A DNA stretch of 64,000 bases from an uncultured Algibacter sp. (GCA_947502405.1 CANMZT010000002.1:306065-370064); one strand, 5' to 3'; shown: positions 38,538-48,412, numbered from the stretch's first letter. The notes: generated by a model not told the origin, from the letters alone. Numbers and translations are program-made.

Positions 38538-39488
38538 TTAAAGATTTAAAATTTCCTCCTTTTGTTTTTTAAAAGGTTTAATTTTAGGGAGTTCTGCAAT
38601 GGCCAAATCGATGTGTTTTAAGGCTTGCTGCTTGTTGTTCTTGTGGGTATGTATTTGCGCCAAACGGTAATGCGCCCAAGCTTTAGGGACACCATCTTTG
38701 GGTGAGTGATTTTTAAGATAGACTTGTAAACAAGCTTCGCCTTTTTCTAGTTGTGTGTTATACTCTGCTGCCACCTTTCCTATTTGGTAGTGTAATGAAT
38801 TTCTTTGATGCTTTTTGTGCGCTTGCTCTATATTTGAAATGGCTTTTTCTGGCTGATGCTTGTTTTCGTAAAAGTTAGTAAGTTTATTAAAACAGGTTAG
38901 TGAACCTCCTATTTCGATAGCCATCTTATAATGTTTTTCCGCTAGTTCTGGCTCGTCGTCATACTCGTAAATATAGCCTTTTGCCAAATGCCCATCTACC
39001 TCAGATAGATTTGCTAGCTCGTTGGCATATTTTAAAGATTTAGACTTACTGCCACCAAAAATTCCAGGTAGTTGCATGTACAATTCTACCAAGGCCCAAC
39101 GTGTATCAATATGGTTTTCATCTAACTCTGCGGCTTTAGTAAATGCACTTTTTATATCGCCAATTAAACTAATGGCTTTAAACTTATTTTGAAGTGCTTT
39201 CATACCTAAAACACCACCGTATTTGTAATGATAATTGGCTATATTAGGTTTAATCTCAACTAATTTTTTATACTCTATAATAGCGTCATCCCATTTTTTT
39301 TGGTAACCAAAAGCATCACCTAAAAGCTCAATGGCTTTTAAATGATTTGGGTGTTCTTTTAAAAAGGTTGTAATTTGAGTTTCTGCTTTTTTAAACTGCT
39401 TTTGTTTAAAAAGTAACTGCACTCCATCAAGACTTACCTGCGAGAAACTCAGCATAGGAAGTAAAATAAGGAGCACTAGTTTTTTCAT
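38538..39488 (-). CDS. Periplasmic TPR-repeat protein
   Basis: A 316-residue exported protein: signal peptide MKKLVLLILLPMLSFSQ, with the start at ATG 39486-39488 rather than an upstream in-frame codon. At least six tetratricopeptide units follow, e.g. LFKQKQFKKAETQITTFL, ALNHLKAIELLGDAF-like, KWDDAIIEYKKLVEIKP, DEPELAEKHYKMAIEIG, QPEKAISNIEQAHKK and NNKQQALKHIDLAIAEL. TPR arrays mediate protein-protein contacts; the partner is unknown. Divergent from the macroglobulin gene. Confidence 0.8.
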   Translation of the reverse strand: MKKLVLLILLPMLSFSQVSLDGVQLLFKQKQFKKAETQITTFLKEHPNHLKAIELLGDAFGYQKKWDDAIIEYKKLVEIKPNIANYHYKYGGVLGMKALQNKFKAISLIGDIKSAFTKAAELDENHIDTRWALVELYMQLPGIFGGSKSKSLKYANELANLSEVDGHLAKGYIYEYDDEPELAEKHYKMAIEIGGSLTCFNKLTNFYENKHQPEKAISNIEQAHKKHQRNSLHYQIGKVAAEYNTQLEKGEACLQVYLKNHSPKDGVPKAWAHYRLAQIHTHKNNKQQALKHIDLAIAELPKIKPFKKQKEEILNL

Positions 39489-39705
39489 AACAAATAGGTT
39501 TAGAATCACAAAAATAAGCTTTTGCGTGTTACTTCGTTTTTGATTAAGAAAATCTTAAGAATTTATCATTTTTGTAATCTTAAGCATTACATTTTTACTT
39601 GTAAAATGATTAACTTCACTCACCCAACGGAGCTATTTACTAATTTATTGTTTTTTGGAATGGCTTTTGAATATACCTTAGAGACAAAATTAAAGACATA
39701 CTGAA

Positions 39706-42700
39706 ATGAATTCAGAACAAGTGAAACACTTACTATTTTTATTTATGATTATACTTTTTTCAACGTTTTCTCAAGCTCAAAACACAAACTATCAAGATTC
39801 TTGGGCAAAAGTTGAAAAATTTGAAGTTGATGGTTTACCCAAATCGGCTTTAAATCTTGTAAATAGTATTGAAAAACAAGCTACTAAAGATGAGAACCAT
39901 CCTCAGCTTATAAAAACTATGCTTTTTAAAAGCAAGTATGCTTTGGTTTTGGAAGAAGATGCGCAACTGAGTATTATAAATGATTTTAAATCTAAAATTG
40001 AAACCAGCAAATTTCCTGTTAAAAACATTCTAGAAAACATATTGGCTAATTTGTATTGGCAATATTTTAATCAACATAGATGGCAATTTTACAATCGAAC
40101 AAAAACTACTGAAAAAGTAGACACTGAGGATTTTAGAACTTGGGATTTACAAACCCTTTTTAATGAAATTCATGTGCATTACCAAAAATCTTTAGAGAAT
40201 GGGTTGATGTTACAACAGGAGTCTTTAAAGACCTATAATGTTTTGTTGAACGAACAGAAAGGATCTAAAATTTATCGTCCTACCTTATTTGATTTTTTAA
40301 GCCATAATGCCTTAGCGTTTTATAAGACAAACGAAACACAAATCACAAAACCTGCTTATAAATTTGAGATTGATAATGTTGTTTTTTTAGCTGATGCTGA
40401 AACGTTTTCAATGTTAAGTATTGAATCAAAAGACGCTACATCATTACAATTAAATGCTTTAAATATTTACAGAGAACTGATTCGTTTTCATTTAAAAGAC
40501 GAATCTCCTTTTGCTTTGTCTGATGTTAATATTGAACGTTTAAAATTTGTTAACCAGCATGCTACATTTTCAGATAAACAAGAGCTACTCTTGAAAGCTC
40601 TGACTACTGAGAGTAAGAAGAATGAATCGCATGAGGTTTCGGGTTTATATGATTTTGAAATAGCCTCTATTTACTTTCAGAAAAGTCAATCTTTTCACCC
40701 CAAAACCAATAAAGATAATCGTTGGAAAGCTAAAGAAGCTCTAGAAATCTGTAATCAAGTTATTTCCAGATTTCCTAAAAGCAAAGGTGCTGAAAAGTGC
40801 ACTATTTTAAAATCTCAAATTGAACAATTAACGCTTCAAATTGTTACGGAACAGTTTTTACCTATACAAAAAGATGCTCGATTATTAGTACGTTATAAAA
40901 ATGCTGATGATTTAAAATTTAATATTTATAAGATTTCTGAAAATCAGCACAAAAAATTCATCAAAACATACAGAAAAAATGAGCAGTTAGATTTTATTAA
41001 AAATCTAGACGTTCATAAAACATGGAATGCTTCATTAAAAAATGAGAAAGATTATCAAATGCATACTACCGAAGTCTTGTTACCAAAGCTTGATAATGGT
41101 AGATATTTAATAGCTGCATTGGTAGATAATGAAAAGGAAACTTATGCTTTTTCTCAACTTCAAGTAACTAATATGGCCTTGGTGGAAACTGAAGCACCAA
41201 AACATAAAATCTTTCAAATCATAGATAGAATTAATGGTACACCCATTATAAATGCTAAAGTTGAAGTTTCTTATGGTTCTAGAAATGGTAAAAAGGTTTC
41301 TCCTAAAAGTTATACAACTAATCAGTTTGGTGAAATTAAAATTGAAAAAAATAAGAATTGGTATAATGATGTAAATCTTAAAGTTGAATACAATAATGAG
41401 CTTGCTTTTTTTGGAAACTATTATATCAATCAAACTTATAATCAGCCTGAAGAAAAAGATAGCTATAAAGGTTTCCTATTTACAGACAGAAGTATTTACA
41501 GACCCGGGCAAACGGTTTATTTCAAAGCCATAACCATGAAAACCTTAGATAGAAAATCTGAGATTTTAGAAGATGAAAATGTTTTAATAACACTATTCAA
41601 CACTAACAATGAAGTAGTTAAGCAACATAAATTATCTACAAATGATTTTGGTTCAGTATCTGGGGAATTTATCTTACCAAATAATGGATTAAATGGTCAG
41701 TATCATATTGAAATATTATCAACAAATAAAAGACTTAAGAGTAATCAATACATTTCAGTAGAAGAATATAAACGTCCAAAGTTTGAAACCAAATTTAAAC
41801 CCATAACAGAAACCTTTAAAATTAATGATTCGGTTACTGTAAAAGGAAACGCATTAGCTTATGCTGGTAGTAACATTACAGATGCTAAAGTGGTGTATCG
41901 TGTTAAGAGAAATGTACAATATCCACGTTGGTATTTTTGGTATAGACCTTGGGTAAATAGCGAACCTCAAGAAATCACTCACGGAGAATCAATTACAAAT
42001 GATAAAGGCGAATTTGAAATTACCTTTAAAGCCCTTCCAGATGAAAGTGTAGACAAAAGCAGCTTACCTATTTTCAATTATGAAATTACCGCAGATGTTA
42101 CCGATTTAAATGGAGAAACCCGAAGTGCTACAACCATTGTAAATGTGGGATATCATGCTTTGACTGCTAGCATGAGTATTGAAAATGCTTTAGATAAATG
42201 TAAAAAAAGTCATGAGATTTCTATTGATACAAAAAATCTTAATGGCGAGTTTGTACCAGCCAAAGGAACTATAAAGATTTTCAAACTAAAGGCACCTAAT
42301 TATGTAGTTAGAAATCGCCCTTGGGCAGCTCCAGATTATCAAAAGCTATCAGAAGAAACATTTAAAAAACTATTTCCACATGAAGCTTACACTAACGAAC
42401 ATATTTCATCCAATTGGGAAAAAGGTAAGTTAGTTTTAGAAGAATCATTTAACACTGAAAAATCAAAGACACTTAAATTAGGCAAGATTAAAAAATGGAA
42501 ATCTGGTGCATATCTTATTACTCTAGAAAGCAAAGATAAATTTGGGCAGTTAGTGAAAGACGAAATTAAAACAACCCTTTTTAGTGAAGATGATAAAACC
42601 CCAGCAGATAATCAACTTTTTACAGTTTCTACTAATAAAGAGACTTACAAAGATGGAGACATGGCTAAAATTACGTTTGGATCTGCTGCTGAAAATGTAT

Positions 42701-45700
42701 CCGTTACCGTTTCCATTGAAAAGGATAAAAAAATAATTAAAACAGAAATTATTAAGCTAAATGCTAATAAAAAAACAATCACTGTTCCTGTTACAAAAGC
42801 TGATATTGGTGGGTTTGCAGTCCATTATAGTTTTTCTGCTTTTAATAGTTTTAAATCGGGTTCATTGGCTATTTCAGTACCATATCCAAAAACAGATTTA
42901 GAAATTGATACGTTGACGTTTAGAGATAAGGTCCAACCTGGAACAGATGAAACTTGGCAATTTAAAGTAAAAGGGCCTTATGGGGGAAAAGTAAGTGCTG
43001 AGTTATTGGCTAGCATGTACGATGCGTCTTTAGACCAATTTAAACCGCATGCGTGGAATTTCAATCCTATTCAAAATCCTATTTATTATTCACGAAATAA
43101 CAGAAACGCTAATCGTAGTTTTGGAACCCAGAATTTTAGAGTTTATAATAACCGTTTCCGAATAAGTTATCCACAACAATATTATGACCAGTTGAATTGG
43201 TTTGGGCTTAGCTTTGGAAATAATTATAATATGCGATTAAGAAAAAGCTCAGGTGTTCTGAATGCAATAAGTGGACGTGCACCGGGAGTTCAAGTTGTAG
43301 CCAATGAACTGGAAGTTGAAGAATCCATTGCTTTTTTCAAATCAGAAGATGATTCTAATTTAGATGAAGTTGTTGTGACTGGTTCAGCTCCTGAAACAAA
43401 TCTAGAGTCTATAAACAAAGAAAAAACTAGTTATGATAACATTCAAATCCGAAAAAACCTGCAAGAAACAGCCTTTTTCTTTCCGCAGTTAAGAACTGAT
43501 GAAAATGGTCATGTTAGTTTCAGTTTTACAACTCCTGAAGCTTTAACCCAATGGAAACTGCAATTATTAGCGCATACTAAAAATTTAGAAAGTGCAACAC
43601 AATCTTTTACAACGGTTACTCAAAAAGAATTGATGGTTATTCCTAATGCACCACGCTTTTTACGTGAAGGTGATAACATTTCCATAAGCACAAAAATTGA
43701 AAATCTTACACAAAGGGCTCTTTCAGGTGAAGCTAAATTAATTTTAACAGATGCCGTTTCTGGGAAAGATATCACCTCAACACTTGTCGGGTCGAGCGCA
43801 GTCGAGACCTTTTCTGTAGAAAAAGAAAATAACACCCAAGTTTCATGGAACCTAAGTATCCCTGATGATGTGCAAGCGGTTCAATACAAAATCATAGCTA
43901 AATCTGAAGATTTTAGCGATGGAGAGCAAAATGCTTTACCTGTACTTTCCAATAGAATGTTGGTTACTGAAACTTTACCTATGTGGGTTAGAAGTAACCA
44001 AACTAAAACATTCACTTTAGATAAACTTAAAACTAATTCGTCTTCAACTTTAAAACACCATAAGTTGACTTTGGAAATGACATCTAATCCTGCGTGGTAT
44101 GCAGTTCAGGCACTTCCCTACTTAATGGAATATCCGTACGATTGTAACGAGCAGACATTCTCAAGATATTATGCCAATGCTATGGCGAGTCATATTGCCA
44201 ACTCAAATCCTAGAATTCAAGAGGTGTTTAATCAGTGGAAAAACACTGATGCGTTGTTGTCAAATCTTGAAAAAAATCAAGAACTTAAATCTATCTTGAT
44301 TCAAGAAACGCCTTGGTTACGCGATGCACAAAGTGAAACCGAACAGAAAAAACGTATTGCATTATTATTTGATTTGAATAAAATGAATAATGAATTACAA
44401 TCTGCTTTAAACAAACTAAAAAACAATCAAATGCCTTCAGGCGCTTGGGCTTGGTTTAAAGGTGGTAGAGCAAACCGATACATTACTCAGCATATTATTA
44501 CAGGCTTTGGTCACTTGAACAAGCTAGATGTCACGTCGAGCGTAGTCGAGACGTCTCAAATGATTCAAGAAGCCATTGGTTATCTAGACGCTCAATTTAT
44601 AAAAGAATACAAAGACATCAGAAAATATAATGCAAAAGCAGATTTAAACAAAGACCATTTAAGCTATACACAACTGCATTATTTATACATGAGAAGCTTC
44701 TTTCCAAACATTAAAAAGTCTAAAGAAGTTGTAACCATAACTGATTATTATCAAACCCAAATTCAAAAGTATTGGTTATCGCGTTCTTTATATTCAAAAG
44801 GATTAATGGCTTTAGTGTCTCACAGAAATAATGATTCTAAAATGGCTTCAAAAATTTTAAAATCACTGAAAGAGACAAGTATTACTTCTGAAGAATTGGG
44901 TATGTATTGGAAAGCCAATACAAATTCTTGGTATTGGTATCAAGCGCCTATTGAAACACAAGCCTTACTTATTGAAGCTTTTAGCGACATTGAAAATAAC
45001 ACAGTAACTATTGATAATCTTAAAATCTGGTTACTCAAGAACAAGCAAACTAACCGTTGGAAAACAACCAAAGCAACTACAGAGGCTGTTTATGCTTTAT
45101 TGCTTCAAGGTAGTGATTGGTTATCGGTTACAGATATGGTTGATGTAGTTATTGGTAGCAAGCAAATTGAACCATTCAATCCCGATAACTATCAGGGGAA
45201 AGCTGTTAAAGTTGAAGCTGGAACGGGCTACTACAAAACATCTTGGAACGCTTCTGAGATTAATCCTGAAATGGCTGATGTAACCTTATCTAAAAAAGGA
45301 AAAGGTGTTGCTTGGGGCGGTTTATATTGGCAATATTTTGAAGACTTAGACAAAATAACCTCAGCAAAGACACCCCTTAGTTTAAAGAAAAAACTCTTCC
45401 TAAAGAAAAACACAGACAGAGGCGAAGAAATTTCAGAAATCACTTCTGAAACAGATTTAAATGTAGGTGATTTAGTAAGAGTTAGAATTGAATTACGTTC
45501 TGACAGAGCTATGGAATTTATTCACATGAAAGATATGCGAGCTTCAGGATTAGAACCTATAAATGTATTAAGTCATTACAAATGGCAAGATGGCTTAGGT
45601 TATTATGAAAGTACTAAAGATGCTTCTACAAACTTCTTTTTTGATTATTTACCAAAAGGCGTTTATGTTTTTGAATATGATTTAAGAGTGAATAACGCAG

Positions 45701-45792
45701 GTAATATGAGCAATGGCATTACTACGATTCAAAGCATGTATGCTCCAGAATTTAGTAGTCATAGTGAAGGTGTAAGAATCAATGTAGAATAA
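39706..45792 (+). CDS. Alpha-2-macroglobulin family protein with thioester
   Basis: A 2028-residue exported protein, predicted to trap proteases at the envelope. It has a signal peptide (LLFLFMIILFSTFSQAQ), a long N-terminal extension (to about 370), then macroglobulin MG domains, including GFLFTDRSIYRPGQTVYFKA near 590, the MG2-type signature. Around 1185-1245 is a bait-like insert with NAISGRAPGVQV and LDEVVVTG. The A2M core follows (ETAFFFPQLRTDENGHVSFSF, then TTPEALTQWKLQLLAHTK), and the thioester motif is YDCNEQTFSRYYANA with Cys 1480. Two palindromes are inserted in frame at about 1361 and 1609. No adjacent pbpC is found, unlike many bacterial A2M genes. Confidence 0.92.
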   Translation: MNSEQVKHLLFLFMIILFSTFSQAQNTNYQDSWAKVEKFEVDGLPKSALNLVNSIEKQATKDENHPQLIKTMLFKSKYALVLEEDAQLSIINDFKSKIETSKFPVKNILENILANLYWQYFNQHRWQFYNRTKTTEKVDTEDFRTWDLQTLFNEIHVHYQKSLENGLMLQQESLKTYNVLLNEQKGSKIYRPTLFDFLSHNALAFYKTNETQITKPAYKFEIDNVVFLADAETFSMLSIESKDATSLQLNALNIYRELIRFHLKDESPFALSDVNIERLKFVNQHATFSDKQELLLKALTTESKKNESHEVSGLYDFEIASIYFQKSQSFHPKTNKDNRWKAKEALEICNQVISRFPKSKGAEKCTILKSQIEQLTLQIVTEQFLPIQKDARLLVRYKNADDLKFNIYKISENQHKKFIKTYRKNEQLDFIKNLDVHKTWNASLKNEKDYQMHTTEVLLPKLDNGRYLIAALVDNEKETYAFSQLQVTNMALVETEAPKHKIFQIIDRINGTPIINAKVEVSYGSRNGKKVSPKSYTTNQFGEIKIEKNKNWYNDVNLKVEYNNELAFFGNYYINQTYNQPEEKDSYKGFLFTDRSIYRPGQTVYFKAITMKTLDRKSEILEDENVLITLFNTNNEVVKQHKLSTNDFGSVSGEFILPNNGLNGQYHIEILSTNKRLKSNQYISVEEYKRPKFETKFKPITETFKINDSVTVKGNALAYAGSNITDAKVVYRVKRNVQYPRWYFWYRPWVNSEPQEITHGESITNDKGEFEITFKALPDESVDKSSLPIFNYEITADVTDLNGETRSATTIVNVGYHALTASMSIENALDKCKKSHEISIDTKNLNGEFVPAKGTIKIFKLKAPNYVVRNRPWAAPDYQKLSEETFKKLFPHEAYTNEHISSNWEKGKLVLEESFNTEKSKTLKLGKIKKWKSGAYLITLESKDKFGQLVKDEIKTTLFSEDDKTPADNQLFTVSTNKETYKDGDMAKITFGSAAENVSVTVSIEKDKKIIKTEIIKLNANKKTITVPVTKADIGGFAVHYSFSAFNSFKSGSLAISVPYPKTDLEIDTLTFRDKVQPGTDETWQFKVKGPYGGKVSAELLASMYDASLDQFKPHAWNFNPIQNPIYYSRNNRNANRSFGTQNFRVYNNRFRISYPQQYYDQLNWFGLSFGNNYNMRLRKSSGVLNAISGRAPGVQVVANELEVEESIAFFKSEDDSNLDEVVVTGSAPETNLESINKEKTSYDNIQIRKNLQETAFFFPQLRTDENGHVSFSFTTPEALTQWKLQLLAHTKNLESATQSFTTVTQKELMVIPNAPRFLREGDNISISTKIENLTQRALSGEAKLILTDAVSGKDITSTLVGSSAVETFSVEKENNTQVSWNLSIPDDVQAVQYKIIAKSEDFSDGEQNALPVLSNRMLVTETLPMWVRSNQTKTFTLDKLKTNSSSTLKHHKLTLEMTSNPAWYAVQALPYLMEYPYDCNEQTFSRYYANAMASHIANSNPRIQEVFNQWKNTDALLSNLEKNQELKSILIQETPWLRDAQSETEQKKRIALLFDLNKMNNELQSALNKLKNNQMPSGAWAWFKGGRANRYITQHIITGFGHLNKLDVTSSVVETSQMIQEAIGYLDAQFIKEYKDIRKYNAKADLNKDHLSYTQLHYLYMRSFFPNIKKSKEVVTITDYYQTQIQKYWLSRSLYSKGLMALVSHRNNDSKMASKILKSLKETSITSEELGMYWKANTNSWYWYQAPIETQALLIEAFSDIENNTVTIDNLKIWLLKNKQTNRWKTTKATTEAVYALLLQGSDWLSVTDMVDVVIGSKQIEPFNPDNYQGKAVKVEAGTGYYKTSWNASEINPEMADVTLSKKGKGVAWGGLYWQYFEDLDKITSAKTPLSLKKKLFLKKNTDRGEEISEITSETDLNVGDLVRVRIELRSDRAMEFIHMKDMRASGLEPINVLSHYKWQDGLGYYESTKDASTNFFFDYLPKGVYVFEYDLRVNNAGNMSNGITTIQSMYAPEFSSHSEGVRINVE
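43785..43811. repeat. Palindromic repeat inserted in the macroglobulin CDS, copy A
   Basis: Contains TCGAGCGCAGTCGA flanked by GGG before and GACC after, forming a GG-TCGA / TCGA-ga-CC hairpin. It is the GTCGAGCGCAGTCGAGAC-type dispersed repeat known from flavobacterial intergenic DNA, here encoding V-G-S-S-A-V-E-T (residues 1361-1368). Confidence 0.7.
44530..44556. repeat. Palindromic repeat inserted in the macroglobulin CDS, copy B
   Basis: Contains TCGAGCGTAGTCGA flanked by ACG and GACGT, forming an ACG-TCGA / TCGA-ga-CGT hairpin. It is in the same reading phase as copy A and encodes V-T-S-S-V-V-E-T (residues 1609-1616). The second flanking base pair is G-C in copy A and C-G here, a compensatory change. 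Confidence 0.7.
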
Positions 45793-45811
45793 CTTAAACT
45801 TAAAAATTAAC

Positions 45812-46303
45812 ATGCCTAATCAAAAATTTAGTTTTTTAGGTTTCATTTTATTAATAACCTGTATTTGTGCAAGTTCTTGTTCTAGTAATAAAAATTTGGT
45901 TCAAAATAAAAATTCAATTGACACAGAATCAAAAATCCTATTTCTCAATTACATGATTAAAAAAACTATTAATGGCATACGAGAAATTGAATTCATAAAC
46001 AAGAAAATAGCAACTGGAAAAGCAAAACAAAACCCATTTACACCAATTGAAAATGGCATAAAGGGAGACCTAGTTTTTACTGAACTAAATAAGAAAAAAA
46101 AAGTAATAAGTCAGGGATTAATTAAAAACCCTTTAGTTAAAAAAATGGAGTATGTTGATGAATCTAAACATTTTAAAACCAAAGTTATAGATTTCGACGA
46201 AATGCAGTTTTCCATCAGATTACAACTAAAAAATACCACTAAAATCATAACAATTAGTAACTTTGGTGAAACTGAACCCCTAATAAGTACCCAAATTCAA
46301 TAA
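45812..46303 (+). CDS. Small lipoprotein of unknown function
   Basis: 163 residues with a lipoprotein signal (FILLITCICASSC, Cys near 23, then SSNKN). The remainder is Lys-rich with no recognisable domain and ends in short beta-like segments (MQFSIRLQLKNTTKIITISNF). It is 19 nt behind the macroglobulin gene and 2 nt ahead of the M64 peptidase gene, so the three genes are probably expressed together. Function unknown. Confidence 0.65.
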   Translation: MPNQKFSFLGFILLITCICASSCSSNKNLVQNKNSIDTESKILFLNYMIKKTINGIREIEFINKKIATGKAKQNPFTPIENGIKGDLVFTELNKKKKVISQGLIKNPLVKKMEYVDESKHFKTKVIDFDEMQFSIRLQLKNTTKIITISNFGETEPLISTQIQ

Positions 46304-46305
46304 TT

Positions 46306-47697
46306 ATGAAACCTATTTTAAGTGTTCTAATTATAATTTTCAACCTATTATTTACTTCTGCACAGACTTTTGATGTAGAACCAATAAAGGTTTCTGGTGA
46401 TAATGATAAGCGTATCAATTTAGTTTTTATGGGAGATGGTTACACATCAGCAGAATTAAACAAGTTTATTGCTGATGCTACTAGTTTCTCAGGTAGTTTA
46501 TTTATGCAACCTCCATTTTCAGACTATGCAGACTACTTTAATGTTTATGCCATAAAAGTACCATCAAATGAAAGTGGCACTGACCACCCTGGAACAGCTA
46601 CAGATGTTACCGAACCTGTTTTCTCAGTTGGCACTAAAGACACTTATTTTAACACCTCGTTTGATACTGCTAATATCCATAGATTACTTTACACTTACAG
46701 TTCGGCTATAGTGTATAATGTGTTAGCTAATAATTTCCCACAGTACGACCAGCCTATTATTATAGTTAATTCTTCAGAATATGGAGGTGCTGGTGGCCCT
46801 TACGCTACTTCTTCAACAGGCAATAGCGCCGATGAAATTGTTATACATGAAATAGGGCATTCACTTTTTGATTTAAAAGATGAATATTATCCTGGAGACG
46901 CATTAGCAAATGAAGCCATAAATATGACTCAAGAAACAAACCCAACTATGGTTAGGTGGAGAAACTGGGTTGGCAGCGACAATGTTGGCGTATATCAACA
47001 CAGTGGTTCTGGTAATGCTGCTAACTGGTATAGACCGCACCAAAACTGTAAAATGCGGTATTTAGGTGTCCCGTTTTGTGCTGTTTGTAAAGAAGGTATT
47101 GTCGAAAAAATTCATAGTTTAGTAACTCCTATTGACAGTTATACACCAAATAACACCACTGTTGATAGCCCTACGTTTCCTTTAGATTTTCAATTGAATT
47201 TGATTAAGCCAAATCCGAATACCTTGGAAAGCGAATGGACCTTAAACGGCAATAGTTTTGCCACTAATGTAGATGATATTTCTATTGAAGCAACCGATTT
47301 AGTTGAAGGTGCTAATACATTAACCACCGTTGTACACGATAACAGTCCTTTTCTAAGAGTTGATAACCATGACAGTTTTCATATTTACACGGTGAGTTGG
47401 ACTATTAATTACACTGCATTGAGTGTTGAAGAAATTGAAAGTAAGACTGATGTTTTTAATATTTCCTTATACCCCAACCCAACAGAAGATTTATTAAACT
47501 TAAAGTTTGAAAGCTCAAACACTTCTAGCTTAAAAGTTGAGATTTTAAGTATTGATGGTAAACGCATTAAATCAATAAAACTTAATAATTATGAAGCTAG
47601 AGAGGTTAAATTGAACCGCTTAGATTCTGGTATTTATCTAGTTAATTTCTATGATAACAACACCTTATTAACCACTAAAAAAATAGTAAAAAAATAG
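46306..47697 (+). CDS. Secreted M64-family metallopeptidase with T9SS sorting domain
   Basis: Extracellular zinc peptidase of the M64 (IgA-peptidase-like) family. The 463 residues have a signal peptide (LSVLIIIFNLLFTSAQ), the family opening RINLVFMGDGYTSAELNKF, PPFSDYADYFNVYAIKVPS, and the zinc motif HEIGHSLFDLKDEY with the first His at residue 181. VPFCAVCKEGIVEKI, with paired Cys, follows near 260. An Ig-like segment leads to a type A T9SS sorting domain (ISLYPNPTEDLLNLKF ... SGIYLVNFYDNN). It may act with the preceding macroglobulin as a secreted protease/protease-trap pair, which is only suggested by proximity. Confidence 0.88.
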   Translation: MKPILSVLIIIFNLLFTSAQTFDVEPIKVSGDNDKRINLVFMGDGYTSAELNKFIADATSFSGSLFMQPPFSDYADYFNVYAIKVPSNESGTDHPGTATDVTEPVFSVGTKDTYFNTSFDTANIHRLLYTYSSAIVYNVLANNFPQYDQPIIIVNSSEYGGAGGPYATSSTGNSADEIVIHEIGHSLFDLKDEYYPGDALANEAINMTQETNPTMVRWRNWVGSDNVGVYQHSGSGNAANWYRPHQNCKMRYLGVPFCAVCKEGIVEKIHSLVTPIDSYTPNNTTVDSPTFPLDFQLNLIKPNPNTLESEWTLNGNSFATNVDDISIEATDLVEGANTLTTVVHDNSPFLRVDNHDSFHIYTVSWTINYTALSVEEIESKTDVFNISLYPNPTEDLLNLKFESSNTSSLKVEILSIDGKRIKSIKLNNYEAREVKLNRLDSGIYLVNFYDNNTLLTTKKIVKK

Positions 47698-47706
47698 ACG
47701 TTTAGT

Positions 47707-48228
47707 TTATTTTTTAGGCGGATAACCCGATAACACTTTTTCTACAATAGCTTGTATACGTGCTTCTCTTTTTTCGGGTGTTGCTCTGGGACAAAAACTA
47801 GATTCGCTAATAGCTTGCCAAAAGAGTTGCTTTTTCTTTTCATCAACAAAATCGATGGTGATTTGTCGGTTAACATTTCCTTGGCCAATGGGTAAGCCTA
47901 TAGAAATGCCACCGCCTACATTTCGTCCGCCACCACCTACACCTACGCCAACACTTTGCCGTTGCGGTTCTTGATATTCAGCACTTTTAATATCTATAAA
48001 GAAATCTGGACTTTCTGAAATGCTAAAACCATTCACTTTCATTTTGGCATCAATAGCATCTAAAAGGCGTTTGGTATCCAATTCGCTTAAGCCTGTTTCC
48101 ATATCAGCATAATATTGATAGGTTTTATAGTTTTCAAAATTTGTTGCTTTATCATAATCATAATTTACATGAATAGGTGCGCAGGATATAATTAATATCG
48201 CTAACATAGTAATTTTAAGGAATCGCAT
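47707..48228 (-). CDS. DUF4136 lipoprotein
   Basis: 173 residues with a short lipoprotein signal (MLAILIISC, Cys at 16). The DUF4136 pattern is visible: YDYDKATNFENYKTYQYY, then SELDTKRLLDAIDAKMKVNGF and PDFFIDIKSAEYQE, followed by a glycine-rich loop (VGVGVGGGGRNVGGG) and QITIDFVDEKKKQLFWQAISES. The role of this family is unknown; it is common in Bacteroidota and Proteobacteria envelopes. Convergent with the M64 gene, 9 nt apart. Confidence 0.85.
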   Translation of the reverse strand: MRFLKITMLAILIISCAPIHVNYDYDKATNFENYKTYQYYADMETGLSELDTKRLLDAIDAKMKVNGFSISESPDFFIDIKSAEYQEPQRQSVGVGVGGGGRNVGGGISIGLPIGQGNVNRQITIDFVDEKKKQLFWQAISESSFCPRATPEKREARIQAIVEKVLSGYPPKK

Positions 48229-48341
48229 AAATTTTGTTTTATTGAGACTCTGATTTTAATCAGAATTGGTTCAACTAATTTAATCAAAAATTATTCCAAT
48301 GTTTGAATTCGTTAGACACAAATTAGCAATATGTGAATCTA

Positions 48342-48412
48342 TTGAATTTGTCAGAAAAAAATTATAACTTTGTTTAACGTCGGATATAAGTCATTAAAAC
48401 GACGCATATCCG
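48342..48412 (+). promoter_or_regulatory. Promoter and hairpin leader of the LRR lipoprotein gene
   Basis: TTG (48342-48344), 20-nt spacer, TAACTTTG (48365-48372), a full TAnnTTTG match. The predicted leader of about 67 nt contains CGGATAT (48381-48387) pairing with ATATCCG (48406-48412); CGTC at 48378-48381 can alternatively pair with GACG at 48401-48404. The imperfect cruciform beginning GTTTAAC also resembles an integron attC-like site, but the second core half is not convincing. Confidence 0.45.

Noticed and set aside
41107..41433. Minus-strand 108-codon frame inside the macroglobulin gene
   Set aside because: Low-complexity Ile/Phe-rich translation of AT-rich antisense DNA; the plus-strand protein is certain.
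39706..47697. Macroglobulin and M64 peptidase as a toxin-immunity or antiviral system
   Set aside because: Both are ordinary envelope or secreted proteins with signal peptides, and no defence-associated nuclease or sensor domain is nearby.
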